A DNA stretch of 64,000 nt from Candidatus Bathyarchaeota archaeon (lineage in GTDB: Archaea > Thermoproteota > Bathyarchaeia > Bathyarchaeales > Bathycorpusculaceae). Below, in pieces: positions 10,287 through 20,382 of the stretch. The translations under genes were made by a program, and so were the position numbers. The notes beneath the pieces were generated by a model. That model made no database searches. It was not told the origin of the DNA and saw only the letters and a program-made list of their open reading frames with translations. The stretch spans positions 1-64,000 of the forward strand of contig JAAYYI010000004.1 of assembly GCA_012515445.1 (NCBI GenBank), read 5' to 3'. Each line of letters starts with the position of its first letter. Within the stretch, counting starts at the first letter, position 1.

Positions 10287-11030
10287 CTAAAATCTGGTGC
10301 TGGGGATATCGCCCTTTAAAACCATGCCTTTTGCGCCATCAATCAGCATCTGGTAGCTGTTACCCTTGTACTCATATCGTATGAACCACACCGGCGCATG
10401 CAAGTACAGCATCTGCTTCGGCGTTATAGCTGTTGATGCTTCAACTATGCGGTCAACGTCTTCCTGCAGTAGGAATCGGTGGTGCGTATCGATCTGCTGC
10501 CGCGCCATATCTACCGCTTGATCTTTCTCCACTTCGCTGTTAAGCACTTTAGCGTAGCCCTCTATCTTACGGAAGTCGTAGGGCACCTTACCCTCAAGCG
10601 GAACATCATACGCCTGTGTGGGAAAATCCGAGGCTTGCCTAGCCAGAACGAGCCAGTTGTATTTCTTTTTTATTTCGCCTTCTTTAACGATGGCGGGGGA
10701 TATGCGTTCAAAAATGCCCTTGTATTTGGTTGAGGCTTCGCAGCTGATAACCCAGAATGGCAGATAAGTAAGCTCTTTCTGTGTGATTTTAGCCTTCTTC
10801 GCTAAATCCGAGGGCTTCATGAAGCCGCTGCGCATCCAGTCCCGTATAAGGTTATCCATAGCGTCGGGGCTATAACTGTTAAAAAGAATAGAGTGCTCAA
10901 AGACGAAGGCTTGGCCAGTTTGGATGACGGTAGTGAAGCCGCAGTACTTACAGGTAGCTATGATTTCGCCGGGTTTAAAATCAACTGGGGCGCCACAATG
11001 CGAACACCGTATGTTCTCCGCTACTGCCAT
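10287..11030 (-). CDS. zinc-ribbon protein of unknown function (YdjG-like)
   Basis: N-terminal CSHCGAPVDFKPGEIIATCKYCG ribbon. Confidence 0.75.
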   Translation of the reverse strand: MAVAENIRCSHCGAPVDFKPGEIIATCKYCGFTTVIQTGQAFVFEHSILFNSYSPDAMDNLIRDWMRSGFMKPSDLAKKAKITQKELTYLPFWVISCEASTKYKGIFERISPAIVKEGEIKKKYNWLVLARQASDFPTQAYDVPLEGKVPYDFRKIEGYAKVLNSEVEKDQAVDMARQQIDTHHRFLLQEDVDRIVEASTAITPKQMLYLHAPVWFIRYEYKGNSYQMLIDGAKGMVLKGDIPSTRF

Positions 11031-11038
11031 AGTTTAGA

Positions 11039-12424
11039 TTATGCCTTCGGTGCTTTTTCTCTCTTTAGGATTTCCCGTGCCACTATAACTCCGCTTGCTG
11101 AAGCTTGGATGAGTCCTCGGGTTACACCTGCGCCGTCGCCGATGGTGAACATGTTCTGGATCTTGGTTTCTAAGCTGTTGTTTAGCTGTAGGTGGCTGCT
11201 GTAGAATTTCACTTCGACGCCGTAGAGCAGTGTTTCAGGTGAAGCAACGCCCGGCGCGATCTTGTCGAGGGCTTCAAGCATTTCTTTGATGTCAGTTAGG
11301 TAACGGTATGGAAGCACGAAGCTGAGGTCGCCTGGAGTCGCATTTTTCAATGATGGCACCAAGACGCTATGTGCGATTCGCTCAGGCGTGCTGCGTCGTC
11401 CGTGAGTTAAGTCACCTAGACGCTGAACCATGACCCCGCCGCTGAGCAGGTTGCTGAGCCGAGCAATGTATTTGCCGTACGCGATTGGTTCCTTGAATGG
11501 TTCAGTGAACTGTGTGCTAACCAATATGGCGAAGTTGGTGTTGAGCGTTTTTGTTTCTGCGTGGCTGCCTCCGTTGACGGTTAAGACGCCGTCGTAGGAT
11601 TCCGTGGTGACTTCGCCGTGTGGCGAAACGCAGAAGGTTCGGACTTGGTCGTCGAATGAGCGTGAGAAGTAGATTAGTTTGGGCTCGTAGAGGACTTTAG
11701 TAAGTTTCTCTGTAACAGCCGCCAAGAGTTCAACGCGGACACCGATGTCAACGGGGTTGTTGACTGTTTTTAATCCGCGGACCTGTGCTTCGGTTTGGAG
11801 CCATTCTGCGCCGCCTCTGCCCGGGGCGATGATGACGTATTTGGCCATGATTTTTTCGCCGCTGACGGTTTCGACGCCCTGTATCATATGGTTGTCAACG
11901 ATTAAGCCCTTGACTTCTGTTTTAGGCATGAAGGTGATTTTGCTGTCAAGGTAGTTGCGCATCTCTTTTAGGACTTCGAGGCATCTGTCGGTGCCCATGT
12001 GGCGGACTTCTTGTTTAATGAGTTTGAGTCCTGCAAGGGAGGCTTTACGGGCGATTTCGTCGATTTCTTCGTTGTCGCCTCCGAAGACCTCTTTGCTGGC
12101 GCCAAATCTGATGTAGAATTCGTCGCAGTACTTGACGAGGGCTTCGAGTTCTTTGGTTGAGACGTACTGGTTTAGCCAGCCGCCTACTTCTGTTGATAAA
12201 GTAAGTTTGCCATCAGAAAAAGCGCCTGCTCCACCCCAGCCGTTTAGAACGTTGCATGGTTCGCAGTGTACACAGTCAAAGCCGCGTTGTGAGGGGCATT
12301 TACGTTTCTCTATATCTACTCCCCGGTCGATAACTAGTACGTTTAAGTTGGATTTTTCAGTTAGCTCTAACGCTGAGAAGATGCCTGCGGGGCCTGCGCC
12401 CACGATGATTACGTCGTATTTCAA
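11039..12424 (-). CDS. FAD-dependent oxidoreductase
   Basis: MKYDVIIVGAGPAGIFSALEL Rossmann motif; CPSQRGFDCVHCEPCNVLNGWGGAGAFSDGKL family signature. Confidence 0.88.
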   Translation of the reverse strand: MKYDVIIVGAGPAGIFSALELTEKSNLNVLVIDRGVDIEKRKCPSQRGFDCVHCEPCNVLNGWGGAGAFSDGKLTLSTEVGGWLNQYVSTKELEALVKYCDEFYIRFGASKEVFGGDNEEIDEIARKASLAGLKLIKQEVRHMGTDRCLEVLKEMRNYLDSKITFMPKTEVKGLIVDNHMIQGVETVSGEKIMAKYVIIAPGRGGAEWLQTEAQVRGLKTVNNPVDIGVRVELLAAVTEKLTKVLYEPKLIYFSRSFDDQVRTFCVSPHGEVTTESYDGVLTVNGGSHAETKTLNTNFAILVSTQFTEPFKEPIAYGKYIARLSNLLSGGVMVQRLGDLTHGRRSTPERIAHSVLVPSLKNATPGDLSFVLPYRYLTDIKEMLEALDKIAPGVASPETLLYGVEVKFYSSHLQLNNSLETKIQNMFTIGDGAGVTRGLIQASASGVIVAREILKREKAPKA

Positions 12425-12516
12425 AGGATAAATCCCTCTGGAAACCCCTTATTACATGCTAAGGGTAGCATATATTTGTTAGTGCCCGAACGCTTCAAAG
12501 AGGCAAATAGCCAATC

Positions 12517-12849
12517 TTAGGCGTCCATTGTTAAGCATATGAATCTAAGCGGTTCGCTACTCGTTGCTCTTAGCTGGTGGGGCTCGTTTGACGTTATGTG
12601 GACTATATCGTCTGTCTGGATCGCCGTCGCTTTTTCGCCGTCAAATACTACTCCGCTGCCTCCTGTAATGACGAGAATATGCTGGGGAGTGTGGCTGTGG
12701 AGGGAGCTGTAGCCGTCGGGGTTCATTTCAAAGAATTTTATGGTAAGCTCCTTGCCATCGCCTATTTTGGCGGTTAATTCCCTGATTTGAGTGTTTTTGC
12801 AGCAGTACTCGTTGTTTTCTTCCAGTTGCTTCTTGCTATAGAGTTTCAT
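12517..12849 (-). CDS. cupin-domain protein
   Basis: GYSSLHSHTPQHILVITGGSGVVF cupin motif. Confidence 0.8.
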   Translation of the reverse strand: MKLYSKKQLEENNEYCCKNTQIRELTAKIGDGKELTIKFFEMNPDGYSSLHSHTPQHILVITGGSGVVFDGEKATAIQTDDIVHITSNEPHQLRATSSEPLRFICLTMDA

Positions 12850-12936
12850 GCAGTTGCCTCACTAAATTATGTGTTTGATTGAGATATATCTAAATAGCAT
12901 GCAACACAATTAAGCATTTGAACAGACCTGACCAAA

Positions 12937-13392
12937 ATGCCAGAAACTAACCAAAAACAGGGCCTCGACGAACTGCTAAGCGACTTCAGCCGCTTCTACA
13001 TACTCACTATACTCTACGAAGGCCCAGCCCACGGCTACCAAATCATGAGTCAATTCAAAAAACGTGTAAAAAAAGAAATCAGCCCCAGCCTAGTCTACCC
13101 ATTTCTAGAGCAGCTAGAGAACAAAGGCTACGTAAAGCATACTCTGCAGCCAGTCGGCGATAAAATTAAGAAAGTCTTCGTCCTAACCGACGAGGGACGA
13201 GAGCTCTGCACCTGCCTCTTCAAACGTTTCGCTGGGTTAGTGTCCATCGCGATTGAGCCGAGCCTCTCGGTTTGTGCTCACTGCGGCTGTAAAGTCTACG
13301 AGGGCGCCTACAAAGAAGTTATCGACGGCAAAGAGATGGCGTTCTGCTGCATGCACTGCGCGGCGTCCTACAAAGAAAGCCGATGCCGATAG
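12937..13392 (+). CDS. PadR-family regulator with C-terminal Cys-rich metal-binding domain
   Basis: PadR-type wHTH (ILTILYEGPAHGYQIMSQF..PSLVYPFLEQLENKGYV) plus CAHCGCKVYEG...CCMHC. Confidence 0.82.
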   Translation: MPETNQKQGLDELLSDFSRFYILTILYEGPAHGYQIMSQFKKRVKKEISPSLVYPFLEQLENKGYVKHTLQPVGDKIKKVFVLTDEGRELCTCLFKRFAGLVSIAIEPSLSVCAHCGCKVYEGAYKEVIDGKEMAFCCMHCAASYKESRCR

Positions 13393-13458
13393 GTAAAAGA
13401 TGTGCGTTGAAACCAAAAGCAGGTTGAGGCTTAAATTACAAAAAATAAGACTAGAAAT

Positions 13459-13737
13459 TTAGTCTTTTATAGCTTCAATGAAGCTCATAACGTTCCAGAG
13501 TTTTACTCTGGTATAGGGCGGCATGTTGGGGTCCTGCAGTATCTCATCGAGCATCGACACTGCGTTAGAGGCTCTAACAGCAGGGGTATAATCGGAGCTC
13601 TGCAGTGCGTTCATTGCATCTTTTGCGGAGCGTCGAATGTTCCTTGGGGTTGTACTGTCTTCAGAAACCTCGCCGAGCACCTGTAACGCTTGCTTAATTT
13701 TAGCTTCATACTCTTCAGTTTTCTTTTTGCGAACCAT
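13459..13737 (-). CDS. UPF0147 family protein
   Basis: DSTTPRNIRRSAKDAMNAL..DPNMPPYTRVKLWNV. Confidence 0.85.
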   Translation of the reverse strand: MVRKKKTEEYEAKIKQALQVLGEVSEDSTTPRNIRRSAKDAMNALQSSDYTPAVRASNAVSMLDEILQDPNMPPYTRVKLWNVMSFIEAIKD

Positions 13738-13803
13738 AAATCAGTTCCCCTTTTACTGCAAGGAGCAGTAATCAAGTTATATATTTATTGATATGTATTT
13801 ACT

Positions 13804-14190
13804 TTGGGGTTTTACATGCAACAAGACAAGGAAAGCATCAAACGGATGGCTGAACTACTGCGGCAGGGCGCCACATTAACTGACCTCTCATGCCCAAACT
13901 GTAATTCGCCACTATTCCGCTTAAGAGACGCCACACTATGGTGTGCTAAGGACGAGCAGAAGGTCATCGTCGTCAAAGAAGGCGAAGAGCCACCCAAGAC
14001 AATGCAACCTCAAGCGGCGAAGTCAACGAATTCAGCGTATGATAAACTGGAAGCAACGCTTTTGAAGAAAATCGATGACGTTCAAGTCAAGATAGAGAAA
14101 ACAGAGGACATTGATGAACTCCAGAAACTCACTGTTGCACTCAGCGAGTTACTCAACAGCGTCGAGAAAGTTAAACGCGTGAAGGCTTGA
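13804..14190 (+). CDS. Sjogren's syndrome/scleroderma autoantigen 1 (SSSCA1)-like zinc protein
   Basis: MAELLRQGATLTDLSCPNCNSPLFRLRDATLWCAKDEQKV. Confidence 0.8.
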   Translation: MGFYMQQDKESIKRMAELLRQGATLTDLSCPNCNSPLFRLRDATLWCAKDEQKVIVVKEGEEPPKTMQPQAAKSTNSAYDKLEATLLKKIDDVQVKIEKTEDIDELQKLTVALSELLNSVEKVKRVKA

Positions 14191-14198
14191 CTCAGTAA

Positions 14199-14708
14199 TT
14201 GACGCTTGGATACTACGCCGCTTTTCCCGAAAACATCCACTACCTTTCTAACTATCAATCCTTTGTTTCTATCCGAGCGCTTCAGATGAGAATTCTCCAA
14301 TTCATTGGGGATATTAACCGTAAAGAACTCATTTTTGAGCAGATTTCAATACCCACCATACCTGATAGTATAGTGATTTTTGAGTTTGGATTAGCCGAGG
14401 ACGCGGGTTTCAACTACCTCAGCGCTGAAGAAACACAGCGGGCGCTGGATACCATAGAGGCGGAACATGTTGGTACTCTTGATTTCTTCTGCTCGATACG
14501 CTACTATAAAGATAATGGCGCAAAGCGTACTGCATTAAAATTTGATTACTTCATGCTTCGAACTGTTTTCCGGAAAGGCACCCTTGAAATGCGTGTTTTT
14601 CATGAAAGAGGCCCCCGATATCTTTTTCCGGAGGATTTAGCTAATTTTATTGTAAAGAACGTAAATGGCGAATCGAAAAAAACGATTCTGCGTGAAACAA
14701 ATTCTTAA
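14199..14708 (+). CDS. conserved hypothetical protein
   Basis: 169-aa ORF, TTG start, co-directional with the SSSCA1-like gene. Confidence 0.6.
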   Translation: MTLGYYAAFPENIHYLSNYQSFVSIRALQMRILQFIGDINRKELIFEQISIPTIPDSIVIFEFGLAEDAGFNYLSAEETQRALDTIEAEHVGTLDFFCSIRYYKDNGAKRTALKFDYFMLRTVFRKGTLEMRVFHERGPRYLFPEDLANFIVKNVNGESKKTILRETNS

Positions 14709-14823
14709 ATCCCCGCCGATTACTACAGAACAAAGTTATGTACTTTAGTTTCGAAAGTTATATCTTCAAACTGGTAGACAGTGACAGTATCACTTTCAGC
14801 TAAACTAGGAAGACAGGCAAAAA

Positions 14824-15777
14824 ATGTTACCTATTGAAGTATCAGACCTCAAAAAGAACTATGGCAGCCTAAAAGCCGTTGACGGCATCTCCTTTAGCGT
14901 CAAGCAGGGAGAAGTCTTCGGACTCTTGGGCCCTAACGGTGCAGGAAAAACCACCACCATCGAAATCATGGAAGGCCTCCGAGAACGCGACGGCGGAGAC
15001 GTTAAAATCCTGGGACTTGATCCTTGGAAGAACGGTTATGACGTTCACAAGAAAATCGGCGTTATCCCCCAGGAATTTACGTTCATAGAGAAAACAACCC
15101 CCCGGGAAGCGATACTCTACTACGCCGACCTCTTCAACGTCAAATGCGACCCCGACCAAATCCTAAAAGACGTGTTGCTTGACGAGAAAACAAAAACCTA
15201 CTTCGAAGACCTCTCAGGCGGACAGAAACGAAAAACAGGCTTAGCCCTCTCACTGGTTAACAACCCGGAAATACTGTTCCTCGACGAACCCACAACTGGC
15301 TTAGACCCCAACGCGCGCCGCGCTATATGGGAAGTCATCCGCAACCTCAAAGCCAAAGGCAAAACCATCATCTTAACCACCCACTACCTTGACGAAGCTC
15401 AACAATTAAGCGATCACGTCGCCATCATGGATCACGGCCGCATAGTCGCAATAGGAACCGTCGATGAAATCATACATCAGTACGGCTCAGGCGAACGATT
15501 AGAAATTCAGGGAACAGAAAAACTAGCCGAGTACATCAAAGCAAACACAGAATTAGAAGTCAGCTACGATCACACCAGACGCACAATCACTATACCCCTC
15601 AAAAAGAGAATCGACGCGTTAGCCGCGTTAGCAGCCGCAGAACAGTCAGGTATGGAATGGGGAGAGATACAAACACGCGAAGACAGCTTAGATGATGTCT
15701 TCATCAAACTCGTCAGTGAACCATTAGGGGAACAAGGCGAAACCGCTATAGATAGCGGTAAAAAGCGGAGGCGCTAA
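14824..15777 (+). CDS. ABC transporter ATP-binding protein
   Basis: GPNGAGKTTT, LSGGQKRKTGLAL, LFLDEPTTGLDP. Confidence 0.95.
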   Translation: MLPIEVSDLKKNYGSLKAVDGISFSVKQGEVFGLLGPNGAGKTTTIEIMEGLRERDGGDVKILGLDPWKNGYDVHKKIGVIPQEFTFIEKTTPREAILYYADLFNVKCDPDQILKDVLLDEKTKTYFEDLSGGQKRKTGLALSLVNNPEILFLDEPTTGLDPNARRAIWEVIRNLKAKGKTIILTTHYLDEAQQLSDHVAIMDHGRIVAIGTVDEIIHQYGSGERLEIQGTEKLAEYIKANTELEVSYDHTRRTITIPLKKRIDALAALAAAEQSGMEWGEIQTREDSLDDVFIKLVSEPLGEQGETAIDSGKKRRR

Positions 15778-15780
15778 ATT

Positions 15781-16902
15781 ATGATCAGTGGAAAAAGAAT
15801 CTACTCAGACTTTAAAGTGTTCAGCCGGGGCTTCCTACGTAATAAGTTCGGCTTGTTCTTCGGCTTAATCTTCCCAGTAGTATTAATCGTTATTTTCGGC
15901 GCCATATTCTCAGGTGGCGGGTCAGGAACAACCACTGTTTATGCCCAAAACCTCGACACAGGTTTCGGCGGCCAAAACTTAGGCAATGCATTCCTGGCAG
16001 CAATGAATGAGTCAGGGACATTTCAAGTGGTAACGGTTAACATTACAGGTGACTTCGGAGAATACTTGGCGGATAAGTCGCAGTCTGACGGTATAGCTAT
16101 CCCCGCAGACTTTAGCCAGAGCTACATAACTGGGCAGCAGGTAAACGTAACAGTTTACGGCAACCCAGCGTCAAGCAGCAGTGGCATAATCACAGGCTAC
16201 GTTAACGGCTACGCCAACTACTTTAACTTACAATATTATAGCAATGGCAGTGAACCAGCTAAAGCAATCATCGGTATACAGACCGCTTCAGTAAACACCC
16301 AACAGAACCAGTACATCGACTACCTGATTCCAGGCTTAATCGGCTTCTCTATCCTGACCAGCCCCATGTTCTCGCTAGTCAACATATCGAGTGACTACAA
16401 AAAGAACAAGCTCTTCAAACAGCTCAGCTTAACCCCGCTCACAAAAATGGAGTGGCTAACATCAAAAATCCTCTGGTACATCGTGCTGACAATCGCAGGC
16501 TTCTTCCTAATGTACCTCGTCGGCACACTCGCATTCAACGCTCACATCACCCTCTCACCGATGCTCATACCCTTCCTAGTCCTTGGTCCCATGCTCTTTG
16601 CATCGCTAGGCATGCTAGTCGGCACAGTCGCGAAGAACCCTGAAACAGCAGGCATCGTCGGCAACATCATCACCTTCCCAATGATGTTCCTTGCAGGCAC
16701 ATTCTTCCCAATCAGCCAAATGCCCGAGTACCTCCAGACTGCAGCGCATGTTCTGCCATTGTTCTATGTGACGGAAGGACTCAACAACGTTATGGTCTAC
16801 GACAATTTGGGTGGCGCATTAATCGACATAGCCGTGCTTGCCGTCATCACAATAGTTGTTTTCGTGTTGGCGGTTAAAGCGTTTAAGTGGCGTGAAGATT
16901 AA
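15781..16902 (+). CDS. ABC-2 type transporter permease
   Basis: ABC-2 membrane topology, directly follows the ATPase. Confidence 0.9.
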   Translation: MISGKRIYSDFKVFSRGFLRNKFGLFFGLIFPVVLIVIFGAIFSGGGSGTTTVYAQNLDTGFGGQNLGNAFLAAMNESGTFQVVTVNITGDFGEYLADKSQSDGIAIPADFSQSYITGQQVNVTVYGNPASSSSGIITGYVNGYANYFNLQYYSNGSEPAKAIIGIQTASVNTQQNQYIDYLIPGLIGFSILTSPMFSLVNISSDYKKNKLFKQLSLTPLTKMEWLTSKILWYIVLTIAGFFLMYLVGTLAFNAHITLSPMLIPFLVLGPMLFASLGMLVGTVAKNPETAGIVGNIITFPMMFLAGTFFPISQMPEYLQTAAHVLPLFYVTEGLNNVMVYDNLGGALIDIAVLAVITIVVFVLAVKAFKWRED

Positions 16903-16930
16903 GCCACAACCAACCCTTTCTTTCCCTTTT

Positions 16931-19288
16931 TTAATTCTTAATCATCGACTTACCCTTAATTCTTAAACGAAGGTAATGTGCCAATTGGTAGAGTAGATTA
17001 GCTATCGATAGGGCAAACGCTGGCATAGCCGGTAGTATGTACCAGAAAAGCTTGGTCTGGGCAATAGAAAACAACCCTAACACAGCAACAATCCAACCAA
17101 GGACCAAAACATCTGCTCTGCTCCGCTTAGAAGCAATATTGTAGATGCCAAACGCAAAGGCAAAGGGCAACATTACAGCCCAGAATATCTCGTTAACGAA
17201 TAGCTGCTGGAAGTAGAAGAAAAAGTCTCCACTGTGACCCTCAAGCGGAGTAGTGATGCGAGAAACGTTTGAATAAACAAAAAAACAATCCCAAAAGTCC
17301 TTCGAAAGCCATATGTTGTAGGCGATATACGGGATAAAGATGGCTGCGGCGACGCCGACAAAAACTGCGAAGGATTTAGTTACAGCAAAGCGGATGCGTC
17401 TTGTAAAGAGTAGATAAACCAGTAGTATTGCAGGTATGAGAAGCGCTTCAAGCTGCTTTGTCATCAGCGCCAAACCAAAAAAGGCTCCGCTCAATAAGGC
17501 ATACTTCAAGGGTGCCCCCTTGTCCTCTGTGCAATGCAGCAGGTAGTAGATGCTGGCGAGCATAAAGAAAATCAACGGAACATCCGTCATCATATGGGTA
17601 GAGTACTGATAGAATGTCACAAACGACCCCAAGACGACGATGGAAACCAAACCTACCCATGCGTTGTAGAGTTTCTTACCCAACAAATACACCATAAGCA
17701 GAGATAATGCTCCGAATAGAACCACCCAGATTCTAGCCGAAAAATTAGATATTCCAAAAACCTGATAGGAAACAGAAGTTAACCACATGAGAAGCGGCGG
17801 TTTACCCACCCACCAAGCAGGATCGCCAGTAACCCAAGGCGTCCAGTAGTCCCCGCTTGTTAAGAAGTGATAGGTGATTTGGCTGTAGGTTTTCTCGTCA
17901 GCAGCCCACATCGGTGGCTGGTTGAGGTTTAGCAGGTAAACTGCGGTGAAAACCAGAATTAACGCAGCGGCTAATAGGTTAATATGTTGTGTAAACCAGG
18001 CTTTGGGTGTGTTGTCGGTGGGGATTTGGGTGGCTTGCTTTTTTCTCAAAGAAAAATAGAGGTGTCGAGCAACCAGAAAAATAACTGTGCCCCATGCAAG
18101 ACAGAACAGTAAGTCAAAGACGACGGTGCTCCAAAAAATAGGTGTTGAAGCCTCGGCTACTTTAGTTAAGGCGTCACTTAGCTGAAACGCGTACAGATGA
18201 TAGTCGCTGGAGCCAAAATAGAGCATGTCCTCAACGACTGCGGGGGATGAATCGATGATGCATCCTGTCTCTATGCTCCATTTCAGGGCACCCGTGTACG
18301 CGTCGAGGCAGTATAGGTGATAGTCCTGGGAGCCTACAAAGACGCAGTCGTTAGCTACGGCGGGGGATGACCATACCCAGTAATCCGTTTTGGTTTGCCA
18401 CAACTTTGATCCATCAGACGCGTTAAAGCAGTATACGCTGCCATCTTCCGAGCCAATGTAGACTCGACCATAGGCAACTGCAGCCGAGGAAGCGGTGGTG
18501 TCATCAGTCTGATAAATCCATGTTCTTGCGCCTGAAGTAGCATTTGTACATGTTACCCAACCCATGTATGCGCCAGTATAGATGAAGCAGTCGCTGATGG
18601 CTGGAGTGCTAAAGTTGCTGCCGTTAAAGCTACGCCATATCTCCTCGCCTGTGGAAGCGTTTAGGGCATAGAGGTAGTAGTCATCGCAGCAAAAATAGAT
18701 CGTGCCGTTTGCTATTGCTGGGGAAGAGTTCACTCGGTACTTGGTTTGGTAAGTCCAAAGGGTGTCGCCGGTTGAAGCATTAAAACATAAAACATCGTGC
18801 AGTGGTGAACCGATGTAGACTCTGTCGTCGGCAACTAGTGGTGAAGATAGCACTTGGCCACCGAGGTATTTGCCCCATACAGGAACACCACTTGACAGGT
18901 TCAAGCAGTATACCCAGCCGTCGTATGAGCCAACATACACTTTTCCCTTGCAGATGGCTGGGGAGGAGTTAACTTCATGCGCTACCTTGAACTCCCAAAT
19001 AAGTTTACCACTTGAGGCGTTGACGCAGTAGATGTAGCAGTCTTTACAACCAAACACCAGTACACCATCCGCTATGGCCGGCGAAGATATGACTGAGGCG
19101 CTGGTTGGATATTTCCAGATAAGCTGCGCCGAGTTAGCTGTGGCGTTACTGGGTGTGGAGCCACTGCGTTCTGGGTTACCGCGAAACATTGGCCAATCAT
19201 CACTGCCTGAGGCTGCACACGATATTGGAGTTAATGATGAGAGAAATAGCATAAGTAGGCCGATTGTTAGCCAGTCATGTTTCTCCAT
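16931..19288 (-). CDS. PQQ-like beta-propeller fused to GT39/PMT-type membrane glycosyltransferase
   Basis: Signal peptide; repeated SSPAxxxGxxYxGSxDxxxYCxNAxxGxxxW blades; then multi-TM ADEKTYSQITYHFLTSGDYWTPWVTGDPAWWVGKPPLLMWL. Confidence 0.85.
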   Translation of the reverse strand: MEKHDWLTIGLLMLFLSSLTPISCAASGSDDWPMFRGNPERSGSTPSNATANSAQLIWKYPTSASVISSPAIADGVLVFGCKDCYIYCVNASSGKLIWEFKVAHEVNSSPAICKGKVYVGSYDGWVYCLNLSSGVPVWGKYLGGQVLSSPLVADDRVYIGSPLHDVLCFNASTGDTLWTYQTKYRVNSSPAIANGTIYFCCDDYYLYALNASTGEEIWRSFNGSNFSTPAISDCFIYTGAYMGWVTCTNATSGARTWIYQTDDTTASSAAVAYGRVYIGSEDGSVYCFNASDGSKLWQTKTDYWVWSSPAVANDCVFVGSQDYHLYCLDAYTGALKWSIETGCIIDSSPAVVEDMLYFGSSDYHLYAFQLSDALTKVAEASTPIFWSTVVFDLLFCLAWGTVIFLVARHLYFSLRKKQATQIPTDNTPKAWFTQHINLLAAALILVFTAVYLLNLNQPPMWAADEKTYSQITYHFLTSGDYWTPWVTGDPAWWVGKPPLLMWLTSVSYQVFGISNFSARIWVVLFGALSLLMVYLLGKKLYNAWVGLVSIVVLGSFVTFYQYSTHMMTDVPLIFFMLASIYYLLHCTEDKGAPLKYALLSGAFFGLALMTKQLEALLIPAILLVYLLFTRRIRFAVTKSFAVFVGVAAAIFIPYIAYNIWLSKDFWDCFFVYSNVSRITTPLEGHSGDFFFYFQQLFVNEIFWAVMLPFAFAFGIYNIASKRSRADVLVLGWIVAVLGLFSIAQTKLFWYILPAMPAFALSIANLLYQLAHYLRLRIKGKSMIKN

Positions 19289-19372
19289 ACGCTTGTGTAC
19301 CTGAGACCACTTGGATGGTATACCATATATATTCTCCTAAAGTCCAACTCGGGCATCGGCAATCGCTATAAC

Positions 19373-19500
19373 TGCTTGTAGAATAGCCCACAACCAACAA
19401 GCAACCCTAGCGATATGCTGATAACAAAACAGTTGTTTCTGCCAACTTCGTTGGTAGAAGAAGAGCAAGGGGGCTGCTGCCTTCTTCTTCTAATTTGAAA
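19373..19500 (-). repeat. copy C (inverted) of ~130-nt dispersed hairpin-bearing repeat
   Basis: Reverse complement shares AAATTAGAAGAAGAAGG, GCAGAAACAAC, TTGGTTGTGG and TCTACAAGCA with copy B in the same order. Confidence 0.75.
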
Positions 19501-19519
19501 ATTTCTGGTCAGTTGAGAC

Positions 19520-20293
19520 CTAAAAATTCACCGACGAATCCCACAGGAACTGGAAGTACTCGCGCGCAAACCCAACCAAACCCACATGGTTACTCCAAAT
19601 AACCAGCGTCGGCTTATCCTCACCCAAAAACAGCATAGCCTCCTTGCCGTCAGCGATTATGCCGCCGCCGAACATGTGGTCACGTATGCGGAGTTCTCCT
19701 AAACCGCCGAATTTCTTGATAAAGGCCCAATCACCTTTTCTGCCAGCCGCCATAAACTTGATCGTAACGCTCTTCTTGATAGCGCTACCGCCAAGCAACG
19801 GCTCTGCCAACGCAATCACCGGCTTAGCGAACTCTGGTGCTGCAACAACGATTTCCACAGAGGCCTTCTTTAATACGTCCTCTAGTTTTGATAGCACCTG
19901 CTGTTGACCTCTGAGAATAATCATTTCGGGCCGCTCAACGAGTTCCCTCTGCTCGTAGAGTGGCTGCAGAGATTCAACAACGGCGTTTTCCAGGTTAACG
20001 TACTTGTCTTCTATTCGCAGCCTAGTGAGTCTTGTAGCTTCCAGCGGCGGCACAGGGTAATACTTGAATGGTCGGCTCTCTGTGCTTTTAATCCAGCCCT
20101 TCTCTTTCAGGCTGTTTAGGACTTCGTACATTTTGCTGTAGGGTACGTTTGCTCGTTCGCTGATGTCCATGGCGGTTAATTGTCCGCCGCTTACCAGTAC
20201 AAGGTAGGTGTCTATTTCGTAGGCGTTTAAGCCCATTTCACGTAGCGCCGCCCGGGTTTCATCATCAATAGCCATAGTAATCCCCTCATTCAC
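19520..20293 (-). CDS. TrmB-family transcriptional regulator
   Basis: LREMGLNAYEIDTYLVLVSGGQLTAMDISERANVPYSKMYEVLNSLKEKGWI. Confidence 0.88.
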   Translation of the reverse strand: MNEGITMAIDDETRAALREMGLNAYEIDTYLVLVSGGQLTAMDISERANVPYSKMYEVLNSLKEKGWIKSTESRPFKYYPVPPLEATRLTRLRIEDKYVNLENAVVESLQPLYEQRELVERPEMIILRGQQQVLSKLEDVLKKASVEIVVAAPEFAKPVIALAEPLLGGSAIKKSVTIKFMAAGRKGDWAFIKKFGGLGELRIRDHMFGGGIIADGKEAMLFLGEDKPTLVIWSNHVGLVGFAREYFQFLWDSSVNF

Positions 20294-20382
20294 CGTGGGA
20301 AACAGTTGGAAAGATTATTATCCGGTCTAGTGCTCTTAAGCTCTTCGAAAGTAACGCTTACACGCTAGAAGGCAAATTCACA

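Noticed and set aside
14780-14794. AGTGA-CAGTA-TCACT inverted repeat upstream of the ABC transporter
   Set aside because: Only 5-bp arms; could be chance, no nearby regulator gene.
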